64,000 nucleotides of DNA from Devosia sp. 66-14 (GCA_001899085.1 MKVB01000003.1:155178-219177), one strand, 5' to 3'. Shown: positions 8,690 through 18,150, counted from the first letter of the stretch. Notes: generated by a model not told the origin, from the letters alone. Made by a program: numbers and translations.

Positions 8690-9739
8690 ATGAACGACTC
8701 CGACAGTCCGTCCGCGCCGCCCAAGAAGCCGGCGCAAGCCAAGTCCAACAACGAGCCTCCTTCTAGTCCCGCCCCCACGGCTACGTGGGGGCAGAAACTC
8801 TGGAACCGCCTGCGCGGCCTCATTGCCATGCGCACCGTGTCGCTGCGCGACGATCTCGAGGTGGCGCTGGAGAGCGAGAATAACGGCGGCACCGCCGACT
8901 TCACCCAGTCCGAACGCACGATTCTGAAGAATGTGCTCGATCTCGCCGAGAAGCGGGTCGAGGACGTGATGATCCCGCGCGCCGACATCGAGGCGATCGA
9001 CACCTCGGAGACGCTGGGCGTGCTGGTGACCCGCTTCCGCCAGGTCGGCCATTCGCGCATGCCGGTCTATTCCGACAGCCTCGACAACATTATCGGCTTC
9101 ATCCACGTCAAGGATGCGCTGCGCCGGATCACCGAGCCGGTGAGCGACCCCGAAGCCAGCGTGCCGGTGAAGCTGGTCTCGACGCCGCTCCGTTCGAAGC
9201 TCGAAAAACTTGACCTGGTGCGCCAGGTGCTGTTCGTGCCGCCGCTGATGCCGGTGGGCGACCTGCTGCAGCAGATGCAGCTGAAACGCGTGCACATGGC
9301 CGTGGTCATCGACGAGTATGGCGGCACCGATGGCCTCGTCACCATCGAGGATCTGCTCGAAGCGGTGGTCGGCGAGATCGAGGACGAACACGACGACGAC
9401 GTGGCGCTGGTGCGCAAGGTCAACTCCAACGTCTTCATCGCCTCGGCCCGCGCCGAGCTCGAGGAAGTGCAGGAGGTGATCGGCCCCGATTTCGACCCCG
9501 GCAGCCATGCCGACGAGGTGGATACGCTGGGCGGCCTGGTGTTCGAACTGGCCGGCCACGTCCCGGCCAAGGGCGAGCACGTCAACGGCATCAAGGGTTT
9601 TGAGTTCGAGATCCTGCAGGCCGACAGCCGCCAGGTCAAACGCGTCAAGATCAAGCGGCTGAAGCAGCCCAAGCCAAGACCGCCGAAGCCACCGGTGGCC
9701 AAGGCGCCCGAGGATAGCCAGGCACCGGCGGCGGAATAG
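8690..9739 (+). CDS. corC: CorC/HlyC-family CBS-domain protein
   Basis: Soluble CorC-type protein of 349 residues without membrane segments. A proline/alanine-rich N-terminus precedes the family entry [20 protein letters not shown] and [11 protein letters not shown], then paired CBS domains (about 85-230) containing [22 protein letters not shown], and a C-terminal CorC_HlyC domain (about 245-325). Related proteins modulate Mg/Co efflux or bind adenine nucleotides. The C-terminal tail is basic and proline-rich. The ybeY-corC-lnt context is conserved, but here a minus-strand hydrolase separates it from lnt. Confidence 0.9.
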   Translation: MNDSDSPSAPPKKPAQAKSNNEPPSSPAPTATWGQKLWNRLRGLIAMRTVSLRDDLEVALESENNGGTADFTQSERTILKNVLDLAEKRVEDVMIPRADIEAIDTSETLGVLVTRFRQVGHSRMPVYSDSLDNIIGFIHVKDALRRITEPVSDPEASVPVKLVSTPLRSKLEKLDLVRQVLFVPPLMPVGDLLQQMQLKRVHMAVVIDEYGGTDGLVTIEDLLEAVVGEIEDEHDDDVALVRKVNSNVFIASARAELEEVQEVIGPDFDPGSHADEVDTLGGLVFELAGHVPAKGEHVNGIKGFEFEILQADSRQVKRVKIKRLKQPKPRPPKPPVAKAPEDSQAPAAE

Positions 9740-9746
9740 GTTTCGC

Positions 9747-9770
9747 CCCTCTCCCCCGAGGGGAGAAGGG
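9747..9770. repeat. Short C/G palindrome between corC and a convergent gene
   Basis: CTCCCC-CGA-GGGGAG forms a six-bp hairpin (9751-9765) in a C-then-G-rich tract resembling the core of the larger intergenic elements at 20.9, 37.7 and 49.4 kb. It sits between two convergent stop codons and may serve as a weak bidirectional terminator. Confidence 0.5.
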
Positions 9771-9781
9771 AGTGCCGGGCC

Positions 9782-10834
9782 TCAGGCCCGCACGACGTTC
9801 CCAACCACGATCTCGCGCCAGATGCGGGCCGGGGTGACCCAGCGATCGAACAGGTTGTAGTCGCCGGCATAGATGACGCAGGCGAGGCCGGCTTCGGGCG
9901 CCAGCCACAGGCGCTGGCCGCCATTGCCGAAGGCGGCGATCCAGCGGAGCGGCTTGGCGTAGCCGGGCGCCGGGGCTTCGTGAATGTACCAAAGGTGGCC
10001 ATAGCCCAGCCCGTCCCAGGTCTGGATGGCCGGTGTCCACGAGGCTTCGATCCAGGCCTCCGGCACCACCTGGCGCCCCTCGTGCCGGCCGCCATCGACC
10101 AGCATGGCGCCGATCCGCAGGAGGTCGGGCGCCGTGAGGCGCAGGCCGGAAGCCGGCGAAGCGACGCCGTCGCTGCCGGCGAGCCAGTAGAAATCGGTGA
10201 TGCCGAGCGGCGCGAACAGCACCTCGCGGGCAAAGTCGGGGAGTTTCCGGCCGGAGCCACGTTCGATCAGCGCGCCGATCAGCGCCACCGCCCCGCCGGA
10301 ATAGACCCACTTCTCACCGGGCGCGCCGATGATCGGCCGATCGAGGATGAAGCGGTAGCGATCCGCAGCCATCTCCATGGCAATCTCGGAATTGGTTGGG
10401 TCGGTATAGGGTTTGTTCTCGTCCCACTCCATGCCCATGGTCATGGTCAGGGTGTGGGCCACCGTCACCTTGCGCCGCTCGGGATCGGCGACGAGGTCGG
10501 GGTATTCCGGGAAGCCGTCGATCACCGGCGCCTGCAGCGGCGGCACCAGGCCACGCTCGAGCGCGATGCCGTAGAGCAGCCCGACGATGCTCTTGGTCAC
10601 CGAGCGCAGGTCGTGCAGCACCTCGGGCCCGAACTGCACCCGACCGAGCGTATCGCCCCAGGTCTCGTCCTCGCCCTCGAAATACTGCTCCAGCACCAGC
10701 TTGCCGGTGCGGGCGACCAGCAGCGCATGGATGGGCAGCAGCAGCCCCGATTCGAAGCCAGCGGCCAGCTTGCGCTCGAGATTGGCGGCAAAGCCTGCCG
10801 CTTCGGGGGTAGCCCGGTTCCAGTTGCTCGGCAT
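9782..10834 (-). CDS. Serine hydrolase of the beta-lactamase (class C) family
   Basis: Beta-lactamase-fold protein of 350 residues. The active-site tetrad SVTK lies in [17 protein letters not shown] (about residue 80) and the YSG element in [20 protein letters not shown]; the C-terminal part keeps [11 protein letters not shown]. No clear signal peptide is present, which argues for a cytoplasmic esterase or amidase rather than a periplasmic beta-lactamase. The start is ATG 10834, with AAGGGAG about 14 bases upstream. The same frame stays open for 1.8 kb upstream, antisense to lnt, but that part shows no domain. It interrupts the usual corC-lnt adjacency. Confidence 0.82.
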   Translation of the reverse strand: MPSNWNRATPEAAGFAANLERKLAAGFESGLLLPIHALLVARTGKLVLEQYFEGEDETWGDTLGRVQFGPEVLHDLRSVTKSIVGLLYGIALERGLVPPLQAPVIDGFPEYPDLVADPERRKVTVAHTLTMTMGMEWDENKPYTDPTNSEIAMEMAADRYRFILDRPIIGAPGEKWVYSGGAVALIGALIERGSGRKLPDFAREVLFAPLGITDFYWLAGSDGVASPASGLRLTAPDLLRIGAMLVDGGRHEGRQVVPEAWIEASWTPAIQTWDGLGYGHLWYIHEAPAPGYAKPLRWIAAFGNGGQRLWLAPEAGLACVIYAGDYNLFDRWVTPARIWREIVVGNVVRA

Positions 10835-10999
10835 GGTCGTTCCGTCGTCTCCCTTGTGCTGTCGACGCAGATGCTGCGGCACCTGCCATGCCGTCCGCTT
10901 GATCACGGTTGCGCTAACGTCGCCGACCGGCGCGTTGCCGACTTGACCCGGCACGCCCACCTCGCGACCTTGCCACATGCCCCGTGATTCGAGCGCCAC

Positions 11000-12613
11000 A
11001 TGACCTCCCTGGCCGAGACCGTGATGCTGAGCCACGGCTGGCGCCGCTTCCTGATCGTGCTGGTGGCCGGGGCGATCGCGGCAGCGTCGGTGCCGCCGTT
11101 CTTCCTGTTGCCGGCGCTGTTTCTCGCGCTCCCGGTGTGGGTCTGGGCCCTCGACGGCGCCGAACATCGCCGGGGCTGGCGCCGGCTGATCGGCCCGGCC
11201 TTCCAGATCGGCTTCGGTTTCGGGCTCGGCTACTTCACCGTGGCGCTGCACTGGCTCGGGGCGGCGTTCCTGCAGGAGGGCGGCTTCTTCCTCGTCCTGA
11301 TGCCGTTCGCCATTGTCGGGCTGGCGGCCATTCTCTCGGTGTTCTGGGGTCTGGGCAGCGCGTTGGCGCATCTCGTCTGGTCGGGCGGCGCGTTCCGCAT
11401 CGTCACCCTCGCCAGCTTCCTGGCGCTGGCCGAATGGGGCCGCGGACACCTGTTCACCGGTTTCCCGTTCGACCTCATCGGCTATGCGCTCACCGCCAAT
11501 GACGAGATGCTGCAGCTCGCCTCGGTGGTCGGCAGCTACGGGCTCACCTTCATTGCGGCGTTGATCGCCATGACCCCGGCGCTGATCTGGCCGGCCGACC
11601 AGCGCGGCCTGGTGCGTCGGCTGATCCCGCTGTTTCTCGCCGTCGCGGTGATCGCGGCGCAGGTCGGCTATGGCAACTGGCGGCTCACCAACACCGCGCT
11701 CACCGCGCGCACCGACATGAAGGTCCGCCTGGTGCAGCCGATGATCCTCGAGCATGCCGACTGGTCGGTGGCCGACCCCGACGCGATCATCAACCAGTTG
11801 ATCACGCTCTCGGAAAGCAAGCTCACGCCCAGCGACCCCGGCCTCGGCGGCATCACCCAGCTGGTGTGGCCGGAATCGGTGTTTCCGTTCTTCCTCACCA
11901 ACTATCCCGATGGCATCGCGCGCATCGCCCGCATGCTGCCCGATACGACGCTGCTGCTCACCGGCGCGCCGCGCGAGCCGCTCGGCGATGACGGGCTGCC
12001 GATCCCCGATAACCCGGGCTACAATTCCATCCTCGCCATCGACACCAATGGCGAGGTGGTGGCGAGCTACGACAAATCGCACCTGGTGCCGTTCGGCGAG
12101 TACCTGCCGTTCCAGAGCTTCTGGCGGCTGTTCGGCATCAACCAGTTCGTGCCCGGCACCAATGGCTGGGCAGCCGGTGACGGTCGTCGGCTGATGACGC
12201 CGCCAGGGACGCCGCCATTCCTGGCGCTGGTCTGCTACGAAGCGGTGTTCCCCGGCGATATCGGCGACCCTGCCGAAGCGCAGTTCATCCTCAACGTCAC
12301 CAACGACGCCTGGTTCATGGGTTCGATCGGCCCGGCGCAGCATGCCCATCACGCCCGGATGCGGGCCGTCGAAACCGGGCTGCCGATGCTGCGCGCCGCC
12401 AATACCGGGGTCACGCTGAGCGTCGACCCGCTGGGCCGGGTGGTGGGGAAACTGGCCGAGGAGCAGGTCGGGGTCCTCGATGTGGTGCCGTCGGCGCCGG
12501 TGCCCGGGGGCACGCTGTTCAACCGGCTGGGCGATCTGCCGTTCTGGATCGCGGTGGTTCTGGGCATTGCCGGCTCGTTTATCGCCGCCCGGCGTCCTCG
12601 CCGCATCGCATGA
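11000..12613 (+). CDS. lnt: Apolipoprotein N-acyltransferase
   Basis: Inner-membrane enzyme of 537 residues that adds the third acyl chain to lipoproteins. The first 200 residues form several membrane helices; the periplasmic nitrilase domain follows with the catalytic triad in place: Glu in VWPESVFPF, Lys in SYDKSHLVPFGEYLPF, Cys in LVCYEAVFPG. A last membrane helix (LPFWIAVVLGIAGSFIAA) precedes the basic tail. The length is normal. It is followed by metK; the small helix-turn-helix gene often found between lnt and metK in rhizobia is absent. Confidence 0.95.
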   Translation: MTSLAETVMLSHGWRRFLIVLVAGAIAAASVPPFFLLPALFLALPVWVWALDGAEHRRGWRRLIGPAFQIGFGFGLGYFTVALHWLGAAFLQEGGFFLVLMPFAIVGLAAILSVFWGLGSALAHLVWSGGAFRIVTLASFLALAEWGRGHLFTGFPFDLIGYALTANDEMLQLASVVGSYGLTFIAALIAMTPALIWPADQRGLVRRLIPLFLAVAVIAAQVGYGNWRLTNTALTARTDMKVRLVQPMILEHADWSVADPDAIINQLITLSESKLTPSDPGLGGITQLVWPESVFPFFLTNYPDGIARIARMLPDTTLLLTGAPREPLGDDGLPIPDNPGYNSILAIDTNGEVVASYDKSHLVPFGEYLPFQSFWRLFGINQFVPGTNGWAAGDGRRLMTPPGTPPFLALVCYEAVFPGDIGDPAEAQFILNVTNDAWFMGSIGPAQHAHHARMRAVETGLPMLRAANTGVTLSVDPLGRVVGKLAEEQVGVLDVVPSAPVPGGTLFNRLGDLPFWIAVVLGIAGSFIAARRPRRIA

Positions 12614-12641
12614 ATTTTCTGCAACAGCGCCCCACGGGGAC

Positions 12642-12657
12642 ATAAAGCTTCCTTTAT
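12642..12657 (+). promoter_or_regulatory. Inverted repeat upstream of metK (SahR/SamR-like site)
   Basis: ATAAAG-CTTC-CTTTAT is a perfect 6-bp inverted repeat with a four-base spacer, 90 bases upstream of the metK start, and stands out as AT-rich. Architecture and arms resemble ATAAAGATATCTTTAT, which I recall as the predicted operator of ArsR-family SAH/SAM-sensing regulators of methionine-cycle genes in Alphaproteobacteria. No such regulator gene is visible nearby. TTGACC at 12663-12668 may be the -35 element, though no good -10 was found. Confidence 0.5.
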
Positions 12658-12745
12658 ATCACTTGACCGCGACCTGCCTCGGTGGCAAAACAGCGCCCAA
12701 CTGTGCGATTTACGCACTTTTTGACCATTTTTCGGGGGTTTCGCC

Positions 12746-14011
12746 TTGGCTCGGTCTTCCTATCTCTTCACCTCGGAATCGGTTTCGGAGGGACATCCGG
12801 ATAAGGTGTGCGACCGGATCTCCGACGAGATCGTCGATCTGGTGTTCCGCGAAGCCAAGAAAGCCGGCATGGATCCGGCCAAGGTGCGCATCGCCTGTGA
12901 AACGCTGGCCACCACCAATCGGGTGGTCATTGCCGGCGAAGTGCGCGTTCCCGAGACGCTGCTGAAGAAGGGCAAGGACGGCAAGGTCCTGCTCGACGCC
13001 GCCGGCAACCCGGTGGTCAATCCGGCCAAGTTCAAGTCGACGGCGCGCAAAGCGATCAAGGCGATCGGCTACGAGCAGTCGGGGTTCCACTGGAAGACCG
13101 CCAAGATCGACGTGCTGCTGCATGGCCAGTCGGCCGATATCGCGCAGGGTGTCGATGAATCCGGGAACAAGGATGTCGGCGCCGGCGACCAGGGCATCAT
13201 GTTCGGTTATGCCAGCCGCGAAACCCCGGAACTGCTGCCTGCCCCGATCTACTACGCGCACAAGATCCTCGAGGCGCTGACCATTGCCCGCAAGGCCGGT
13301 GAAGGCGCCGCGATCAAGCTCGGCCCCGATGCCAAGAGCCAGGTCACCATTCGCTACGAGAACGGCAAACCGGTTGGCGTCACCCAGATCGTCGTCTCGA
13401 CCCAGCATGTCGATGCGAGCCTCAGCTCGGACGATGTGCGCAAGATCGTCGAACCCTATGTGCGCGCCTCGCTGCCCGAGGGCTGGATCTCCAAGGACAC
13501 CGTCTGGCACGTCAACCCGACCGGCAAGTTCGTGGTCGGCGGCCCCGATGGCGATGCCGGCCTTACCGGCCGCAAGATCATCGTCGACACCTATGGCGGC
13601 GCGGCGCCGCATGGTGGCGGCGCCTTCTCGGGCAAGGACCCGACCAAGGTCGACCGATCGGCCGCCTATGCGGCACGCTACCTCGCCAAGAACGTCGTCG
13701 CCGCCGGCCTCGCCGATCGCGCCACCATCCAGCTGAGCTACGCCATTGGCGTCGCCAAGCCGCTGTCGATCTATGTCGACCTGCACGGCACCGGCAAGGT
13801 GGCCGAGGATAAGCTCGAGACGGTGCTGAGCGAGGTGTTCGACCTCTCGCCGCGCGGCATCCGCACCCATCTCGACCTCAACAAGCCGATCTACGCCAAG
13901 ACGTCGGCCTATGGGCATTTCGGTCGCAAGCCCGGCCGCGACGGCTCGTTCAGCTGGGAAAAGACCGACCTGGTGCCGGCGCTGAAAGCCGCGGTGAAAG
14001 CCGCCGCCTGA
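12746..14011 (+). CDS. metK: S-adenosylmethionine synthase
   Basis: MetK of 421 residues makes SAM from ATP and methionine. [20 protein letters not shown] begins the ATP/methionine site, [12 protein letters not shown] is the hallmark hexapeptide region, and [22 protein letters not shown] is the P-loop-like segment (split here: [16 protein letters not shown]). It matches the alphaproteobacterial subtype, which has an insert around residues 80-95 and is longer than the 384-residue E. coli enzyme. The initiation codon is TTG at 12746 after a CGGGGG tract; there is no upstream ATG in frame. Confidence 0.95.
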   Translation: MARSSYLFTSESVSEGHPDKVCDRISDEIVDLVFREAKKAGMDPAKVRIACETLATTNRVVIAGEVRVPETLLKKGKDGKVLLDAAGNPVVNPAKFKSTARKAIKAIGYEQSGFHWKTAKIDVLLHGQSADIAQGVDESGNKDVGAGDQGIMFGYASRETPELLPAPIYYAHKILEALTIARKAGEGAAIKLGPDAKSQVTIRYENGKPVGVTQIVVSTQHVDASLSSDDVRKIVEPYVRASLPEGWISKDTVWHVNPTGKFVVGGPDGDAGLTGRKIIVDTYGGAAPHGGGAFSGKDPTKVDRSAAYAARYLAKNVVAAGLADRATIQLSYAIGVAKPLSIYVDLHGTGKVAEDKLETVLSEVFDLSPRGIRTHLDLNKPIYAKTSAYGHFGRKPGRDGSFSWEKTDLVPALKAAVKAAA

Positions 14012-14053
14012 ACCTTCGCCTCCACCGAGGAGGCCGTTCAATGCAAGCAAGTC

Positions 14054-14073
14054 ATCCCCGCGAAAGCGGGGAT
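14054..14073. repeat. Dispersed 8-bp-stem palindrome with GAAA loop
   Basis: ATCCCCGCGAAAGCGGGGAT is a perfect 8-bp stem closed by a GAAA tetraloop, located 42 bases after the metK stop and 48 bases before trmB. The core (TCATCCCCGCGAAAGCGGGG) is a widely dispersed palindrome in Alphaproteobacteria. It could fold in the metK-trmB mRNA; there is no U-tract, so it is unlikely to be a terminator. Confidence 0.75.
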
Positions 14074-14121
14074 CTCTGTTTTTGGCAGCCGGTGTGGGAA
14101 CGCCGTGCTAGTGGGACTGCT

Positions 14122-14832
14122 ATGACCTCCAAACCCCACCATCCCCTCAATGTCGACGGCGAGCCACGCGCGTTTTTCGGCCGCCGGTCCGGCAAACGCC
14201 TGCACAAGGGGCAGGATCAGCTGTTCAGGGAGTTGCTGCCTGAGCTGGAGATCGCGCTGGGCGACGAGATGCTCGACCCGGCGGTGCTGTTTCCGGAAGC
14301 GACAAAGCGCGAGATCGAGATCGGTTATGGCGGAGGCGAGCATCTGTCGCTCGAGGCCGGCCGTCATCGCGAGACCGGCTATATCGGCTGCGAAGTGTTT
14401 TCCGGCGGCATCGCCAAACTGCTGCAGCAGATCGACGAGGATGAGCTCGGCAATATCCGGCTGTTCACCGATGATGCACTGAAGCTGCTGCAGAAGCTGC
14501 CCGATGCCAGTCTCGATGGGGCGTGGCTGCTCTATCCCGATCCATGGCCGAAGACCCGGCACCACAAGCGCCGCTTCATCTCGCCGCTGACGCTGAGCGA
14601 ACTCGGACGCACGCTGAAGCCGGGTGCGCCGTTCCGCTTCGCCACCGATATCGAGGATTACGCGAACTGGACGCTGGCGCACATCCTGCGCGCGCCCGAC
14701 TTCCTGTTCGCGCCGGAGCAGCCGCGGATCTGGCACGAGCCCTATGCCGGCTGGGAGCCGACGCGGTACGAGGAAAAAGCCCGGGCTGCGGGCCGGAACA
14801 TCAGCTTCTACCTGACGTTCACGCGCCGCTGA
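14122..14832 (+). CDS. trmB: tRNA (guanine-N7-)-methyltransferase
   Basis: TrmB of 236 residues methylates G46 of tRNA using SAM, the product of metK immediately upstream. EIEIGYGGGEHLSLEAG is the SAM-binding motif I; LYPDPWPKTRHHKRRF is the TrmB hallmark catalytic region; GWEPTRYEEKARAAG is the conserved C-terminal substrate segment (normally E.T.FE.K). Start 14122 gives the family N-terminus. An upstream in-frame ATG at 14041 would translate through the palindromic repeat and is rejected. Confidence 0.93.
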   Translation: MTSKPHHPLNVDGEPRAFFGRRSGKRLHKGQDQLFRELLPELEIALGDEMLDPAVLFPEATKREIEIGYGGGEHLSLEAGRHRETGYIGCEVFSGGIAKLLQQIDEDELGNIRLFTDDALKLLQKLPDASLDGAWLLYPDPWPKTRHHKRRFISPLTLSELGRTLKPGAPFRFATDIEDYANWTLAHILRAPDFLFAPEQPRIWHEPYAGWEPTRYEEKARAAGRNISFYLTFTRR

Positions 14833-14966
14833 GCCGCGCCGCGTTACGGCAAATTAATGGAACGTTTAGGCAACCGGCCATTGAAATGTGCCGCTGGCCT
14901 CTGGAAAATGCCGCTTCATGAACGATATGCGACCGAGGGGATCTCGCGTCGGCCGGTAACGGCTGG

Positions 14967-14984
14967 CCACAATTCTATATGTGG
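14967..14984 (+). promoter_or_regulatory. Short inverted repeat in front of the HxlR gene
   Basis: CCACA (14967-14971) and TGTGG (14980-14984) are separated by eight AT-rich bases, ten bases before the chosen start codon. It could be an autoregulatory site of the winged-helix regulator, but it is short and unsupported by a second copy. Confidence 0.3.
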
Positions 14985-14993
14985 AGTTGGCGC

Positions 14994-15401
14994 ATGCGTG
15001 AGCCGAACCGTTCGCCGATCAATCAGGCGGTGATCGACGAACTCCTGACCACCCGCAACAGCAAGTGGACGCCGACGGTCGTGCTGCACCTGAGGCACGA
15101 AACCCTGCGCTTCTCGGAGCTGCAGCGCGAGATCGGCACCATCTCGCAGAAGGCGCTGACCGCCAGCCTCAGGGCGCTGGAACGCGACGGTTTCGTCACG
15201 CGCACCAGCTATGCCACCATTCCGCCGCGGGTCGATTATGCGCTCACCGAGCTCGGCACGGAGGCGCTGAAGGCATTCGAGGCGTTCGAGACCTTCGCAT
15301 CACGCCACTGGCATCGGGTGCTGGAAGCGCGGCAGCAGTTCGACGCGCGCGATGCCGACCAACCCGAGCCTCCGGTGCTGCGGATCAGCACCGGGCGTTG
15401 A
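14994..15401 (+). CDS. HxlR-type winged-helix transcriptional regulator
   Basis: Protein of 135 residues with the HxlR (MarR-like) fold: KWTPTVVLHLRHETLRFSEL, then ISQKALTASLRALERDGFV (recognition helix) and the wing TSYATIPPRVDYALTELG. The conserved N-terminal cysteine seen in redox-sensing HxlR members is absent, so the inducer is likely not thiol-based. ATG 14994 is preferred because GGAG lies nine bases upstream; ATG 14979 lacks a ribosome site. Targets are unknown; no divergent partner is adjacent. Confidence 0.85.
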   Translation: MREPNRSPINQAVIDELLTTRNSKWTPTVVLHLRHETLRFSELQREIGTISQKALTASLRALERDGFVTRTSYATIPPRVDYALTELGTEALKAFEAFETFASRHWHRVLEARQQFDARDADQPEPPVLRISTGR

Positions 15402-15464
15402 TCCCAGGCGGGCGGCGCCCGCCTGAGGGATCAGCGAGCCGGCAGGCACGTAGCCCGCCGGCTC
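15401..15464. terminator. Two strong hairpins between convergent genes
   Basis: AGGCGGGC-GGC-GCCCGCCT inside an ATCCC...GGGAT outer pair (15401-15431), followed by GAGCCGGC (15436-15443) pairing with GCCGGCTC (15457-15464). They sit between the HxlR stop and the convergent stop of the secreted protein. There is no U-tract, so they may act as Rho-assisted stops or 3'-end stabilisers. Confidence 0.5.
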
Positions 15465-15476
15465 GGGGGATCGCCA

Positions 15477-15827
15477 TCAGTCGAAGAAATCGTCGACGAG
15501 CAGCGACTTGTCATAGACCGGGGCCTTCTTGACGCCGGTATCGATCTTGCTCAGCACGCGGGTGTTGCCCTGAGCGGAGCTCTGCACCGGCTTCAGAGTG
15601 TCCTTGTAGAAGTACTGGAAGATCGACGAACCGTCGGCCTGCTTCACCACTGCACGGATCACGCCGTCGGCGTTCTCGTACACGTCAGTAGCGTTGATCC
15701 CCTTGTGCTGCAGCTGCGTCACGAGGAAATCGGAGTCGAAGCTGGAATCCTCGGAGGCGGCAAAAGCCGGAACCGAGAGGCCGCCGACGAGGAGCAGAGC
15801 GGCAAGGCCAAGAGCTGAAGTTTTCAT
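15477..15827 (-). CDS. Small secreted protein of unknown function
   Basis: Protein of 116 residues with a clear Sec signal peptide (KTSALGLAALLLVGGLSVPAFA, cleavage after AFA near residue 23) and a mature part of about 93 residues. The mature chain looks like a PepSY-related or small beta-rich domain (VTQLQHKGINATDVYENADGVIRAVV), and ends DKSLLVDDFFD. No cysteines occur in the mature part. The start is supported by AGGGA seven to ten bases upstream. The PepSY resemblance is tentative. It is probably periplasmic. Confidence 0.72.
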   Translation of the reverse strand: MKTSALGLAALLLVGGLSVPAFAASEDSSFDSDFLVTQLQHKGINATDVYENADGVIRAVVKQADGSSIFQYFYKDTLKPVQSSAQGNTRVLSKIDTGVKKAPVYDKSLLVDDFFD

Positions 15828-16119
15828 TTTCACGTCCCTTTCGTTTTCTGGACAACAGGGAGATCGGACTCCGCGGGCCGCTTCGCAAGTCGCTAAATCT
15901 GCACCTCGGCCTCTTGAAATTCGATAATGGGTGCAGAGGGTTACACGAGGGAATGCCACCATCATATGAGAAACCCACCTTCCTCGAGGGAGGTTGGTTG
16001 CCTAAAGGAAACCATTGCTGGACACTGGCTTTGCGGGTGGTTTTGCCGGTCGGGCGACCGTGGTTTTATGGGAACCGACGGCGCATTTTCAGCGTCTCAG
16101 AGCAGCAAGGAGACGTGTC

Positions 16120-16797
16120 GTGCACCAAACCGTGAGAATCCTAAATATTCAGCAAGTTACGCATAATGTGCGCCGCTACGTGCTGGAAAAGCCGGCCGGC
16201 TACCGGTTCGAGCCCGGCCAGGCCACTGAGCTGTCGCTGGACGAGGATGGCTGGCGCGACAAGCGCCACCCCTTCACCTTCACCGCGCTCAATGACTGGG
16301 ACTATCTCGAGTTCACCATCAAGAGCTATTTCAACACCGGCGGCGACGGCATGACCGAGCGGCTGTTTGGCTATGGCCCCGGCCAGAAGCTGCTGCTGCG
16401 CGACCCCTGGGGCACCATTACCTACAAGGGCCCGGGCACCTTCATCGCCGGCGGCGCCGGGGTCACTCCGTTCATCGCCATGCTTCGGCAGTTGCACAAG
16501 GACGGCCAGTTGGCCGGGCATCGGCTGATCGCCTCGAACCGCAAGGCCGAAGACATCATCCTGCGCGAGGAGTTCGAAGCGATGGATGGGCTCGAGGTCA
16601 CCTGGACCGTCACCGACGAGCCGGGCGCCAAGGGCGTGCTGCACGAGCGGATCGATGAAGCCTTCCTCAAGCGCCACGTGCACGACATCAGCCAGAACTT
16701 CTATCTGTGCGGGCCGGACCCGATGGTGGCCGATCTCAAGGCGGCACTGGGCGGGCTTGGCGCCAAAGCCGAGGCGCTGACCTGGGAGAAGCCCTGA
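16120..16797 (+). CDS. FAD/NAD(P)-binding oxidoreductase (ferredoxin reductase-like)
   Basis: Protein of 225 residues with an FNR-type fold: an N-terminal FAD barrel with RHPFTFTAL (RxYS-like flavin motif) and a C-terminal NAD(P) domain with GGAGVTPFIAMLRQL and FYLCGPDPMVADL. It has no iron-sulfur or heme domain, so it likely passes electrons between NAD(P)H and a separate flavodoxin or ferredoxin-like partner. Translation probably begins at GTG 16120, seven bases after a perfect AAGGAG; upstream in-frame ATGs lack ribosome sites. The 292 bases upstream hold no convincing gene. The gene ends at a bidirectional terminator. Confidence 0.85.
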   Translation: MHQTVRILNIQQVTHNVRRYVLEKPAGYRFEPGQATELSLDEDGWRDKRHPFTFTALNDWDYLEFTIKSYFNTGGDGMTERLFGYGPGQKLLLRDPWGTITYKGPGTFIAGGAGVTPFIAMLRQLHKDGQLAGHRLIASNRKAEDIILREEFEAMDGLEVTWTVTDEPGAKGVLHERIDEAFLKRHVHDISQNFYLCGPDPMVADLKAALGGLGAKAEALTWEKP

Positions 16798-16843
16798 CGC
16801 CGGGCGGACGGCCCGCGCAGCACTTCGGCGACCTCCAAGAAAT

Positions 16844-16873
16844 AAAGGGCCCGGCGCTGTGGCCGGGCCCTTT
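16844..16873. terminator. Bidirectional intrinsic terminator
   Basis: AAAGGGCCCGGC (16844-16855) pairs perfectly with GCCGGGCCCTTT (16862-16873) around a six-base loop, between the convergent flavin reductase and MFS genes. A-rich and T-rich flanks serve both directions. Confidence 0.8.
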
Positions 16874-16886
16874 CCATTCCTGCAGC

Positions 16887-18107
16887 TCATTCAGCCGGCT
16901 GCGGTTCCGCCGATGCCCGGATAGGGCTGCCTCGCCCGGCCAGCGTCCGCTGCCCCAGCAGCACCGTCAGCAGCGCCAACGCCCCTGCCACCACCGAGAC
17001 GATGAAGCCGTGGCTCGCGCCATAGGTGTCCACCACCCAGCCGGTGACGAACGAGCCGAGCGCCATGCCGATGCCGATCCCGGTCATCACCCAGGTGATG
17101 CCCTCGGTGAGCATGGCCGCCGGCACCCGCCGCTCGATCAGGCCGAAGGCGGTGATGAAGGTCGGCGAGATGGCGATGCCGCTCATGAACACGGCGAGCG
17201 CCAGCATCGGCACATTGTCGACGAACAGCAGTGGCCAGGCAGTGATGGCGATGACGGCCAGCGCGATCGCCAGCTGCTTTTCCAGCGCCAGCTTCAGGTT
17301 CAACGCGCCGACAATCAGGCCGACGACGAACGACCCCACGGCATAGACGCCGATGACGAGGCTGGCGGCACCCGGTTCCCCCAGTTGCTCGGTGATGGCC
17401 ACGGCGCTCACTTCGGCGGTGGCGAAGATGGCGCCGACAAAGACGAGGGCGAGGGTGATGATCTGCACCGGCCGCTGCCGGATCGCCGACTGCCCGCTGC
17501 CGCCGGCGCCGCTGCTGGGCTGCGGCTCGGTGCCCCGCTGGGCGATGAAGCTGAGGCCGCCGAGCGCCAGAAACAGCGTGCTTGCCAGCAGACCGGCCTC
17601 GGGGAACAACGCCACGGCCAGCCCCACCGACAGCGACGCTCCGGCAATGTAGACCAGCTCATCGGCAGACGACTCGAAGGCGAAGGCGGTGTTGAGCTCG
17701 GGCCGGTCACGGAACAGTTCGCTCCAGCGCGCCCGGATCATCGCCGGGAAGCTCGGCATCACGGCTGCGGCAAGCGCCGCGGCGAACAGCGTCCAGATCG
17801 GCCAGTGCTGAGCGGCTGCCAGCATCAGCACGGCGAAGGCCGCGACGGCAATGAGCGTGGTCGGGATCAGCACCCGCGACTGACCCAGCCGGTCGACGAC
17901 GCGAGAGATCTGCGGCGCAAACAACGCGTTGGCGAAGGCATAGGTGGCGGAAACGGCGCCGGCGAGCCAGAACTCGCCATGCGTCTGCGACAGCATGGCG
18001 ACGATACCGATCGGCGCCATCGCCATCGGCATGCGGGCGACGAAGCCGGCGGCGGCAAAGCCCTTGGCGCCGGGCGCCCGGAAGATCTCTACATATGGAT
18101 TCGGCAT
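16887..18107 (-). CDS. MFS transporter, TetR-controlled
   Basis: Major-facilitator protein of 406 residues with about twelve hydrophobic segments and a loop after helix 6 (QRGTEPQPSSGAGGSG). Features such as SRVVDRLGQSRVLIPTT (the loop 2-3 motif region) fit the YbfB/Bcr-like multidrug or sugar efflux groups; the substrate is unknown. It is divergent from a TetR gene, and the shared 127-bp intergenic region carries three near-identical palindromes, so it is very probably an inducible efflux pump repressed by that regulator. Confidence 0.87.
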   Translation of the reverse strand: MPNPYVEIFRAPGAKGFAAAGFVARMPMAMAPIGIVAMLSQTHGEFWLAGAVSATYAFANALFAPQISRVVDRLGQSRVLIPTTLIAVAAFAVLMLAAAQHWPIWTLFAAALAAAVMPSFPAMIRARWSELFRDRPELNTAFAFESSADELVYIAGASLSVGLAVALFPEAGLLASTLFLALGGLSFIAQRGTEPQPSSGAGGSGQSAIRQRPVQIITLALVFVGAIFATAEVSAVAITEQLGEPGAASLVIGVYAVGSFVVGLIVGALNLKLALEKQLAIALAVIAITAWPLLFVDNVPMLALAVFMSGIAISPTFITAFGLIERRVPAAMLTEGITWVMTGIGIGMALGSFVTGWVVDTYGASHGFIVSVVAGALALLTVLLGQRTLAGRGSPIRASAEPQPAE

Positions 18108-18150
18108 GACGATCCCTCGACATTTGGTGAGCCGCGGACTACATGGTTTA

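Noticed and set aside
9782-12643. A 953-codon open frame on the minus strand covering lnt
   Set aside because: Only its C-terminal 350 codons (the serine hydrolase, start 10834) show a protein family. The remainder is antisense to lnt, His/Arg/Gln-rich and without domains, as expected for a shadow frame in GC-rich DNA.
12614-12745. A SAM riboswitch in the metK leader
   Set aside because: I looked for SAM-II and SAM/SAH-type pseudoknot patterns and found none convincing; the AT-rich palindrome fits a protein operator better.
15914-16166. Short plus-strand frames of 73-79 codons before the flavin reductase
   Set aside because: No ribosome site, no similarity, and they overlap the true GTG start region of the reductase. 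The 292-base gap appears non-coding.
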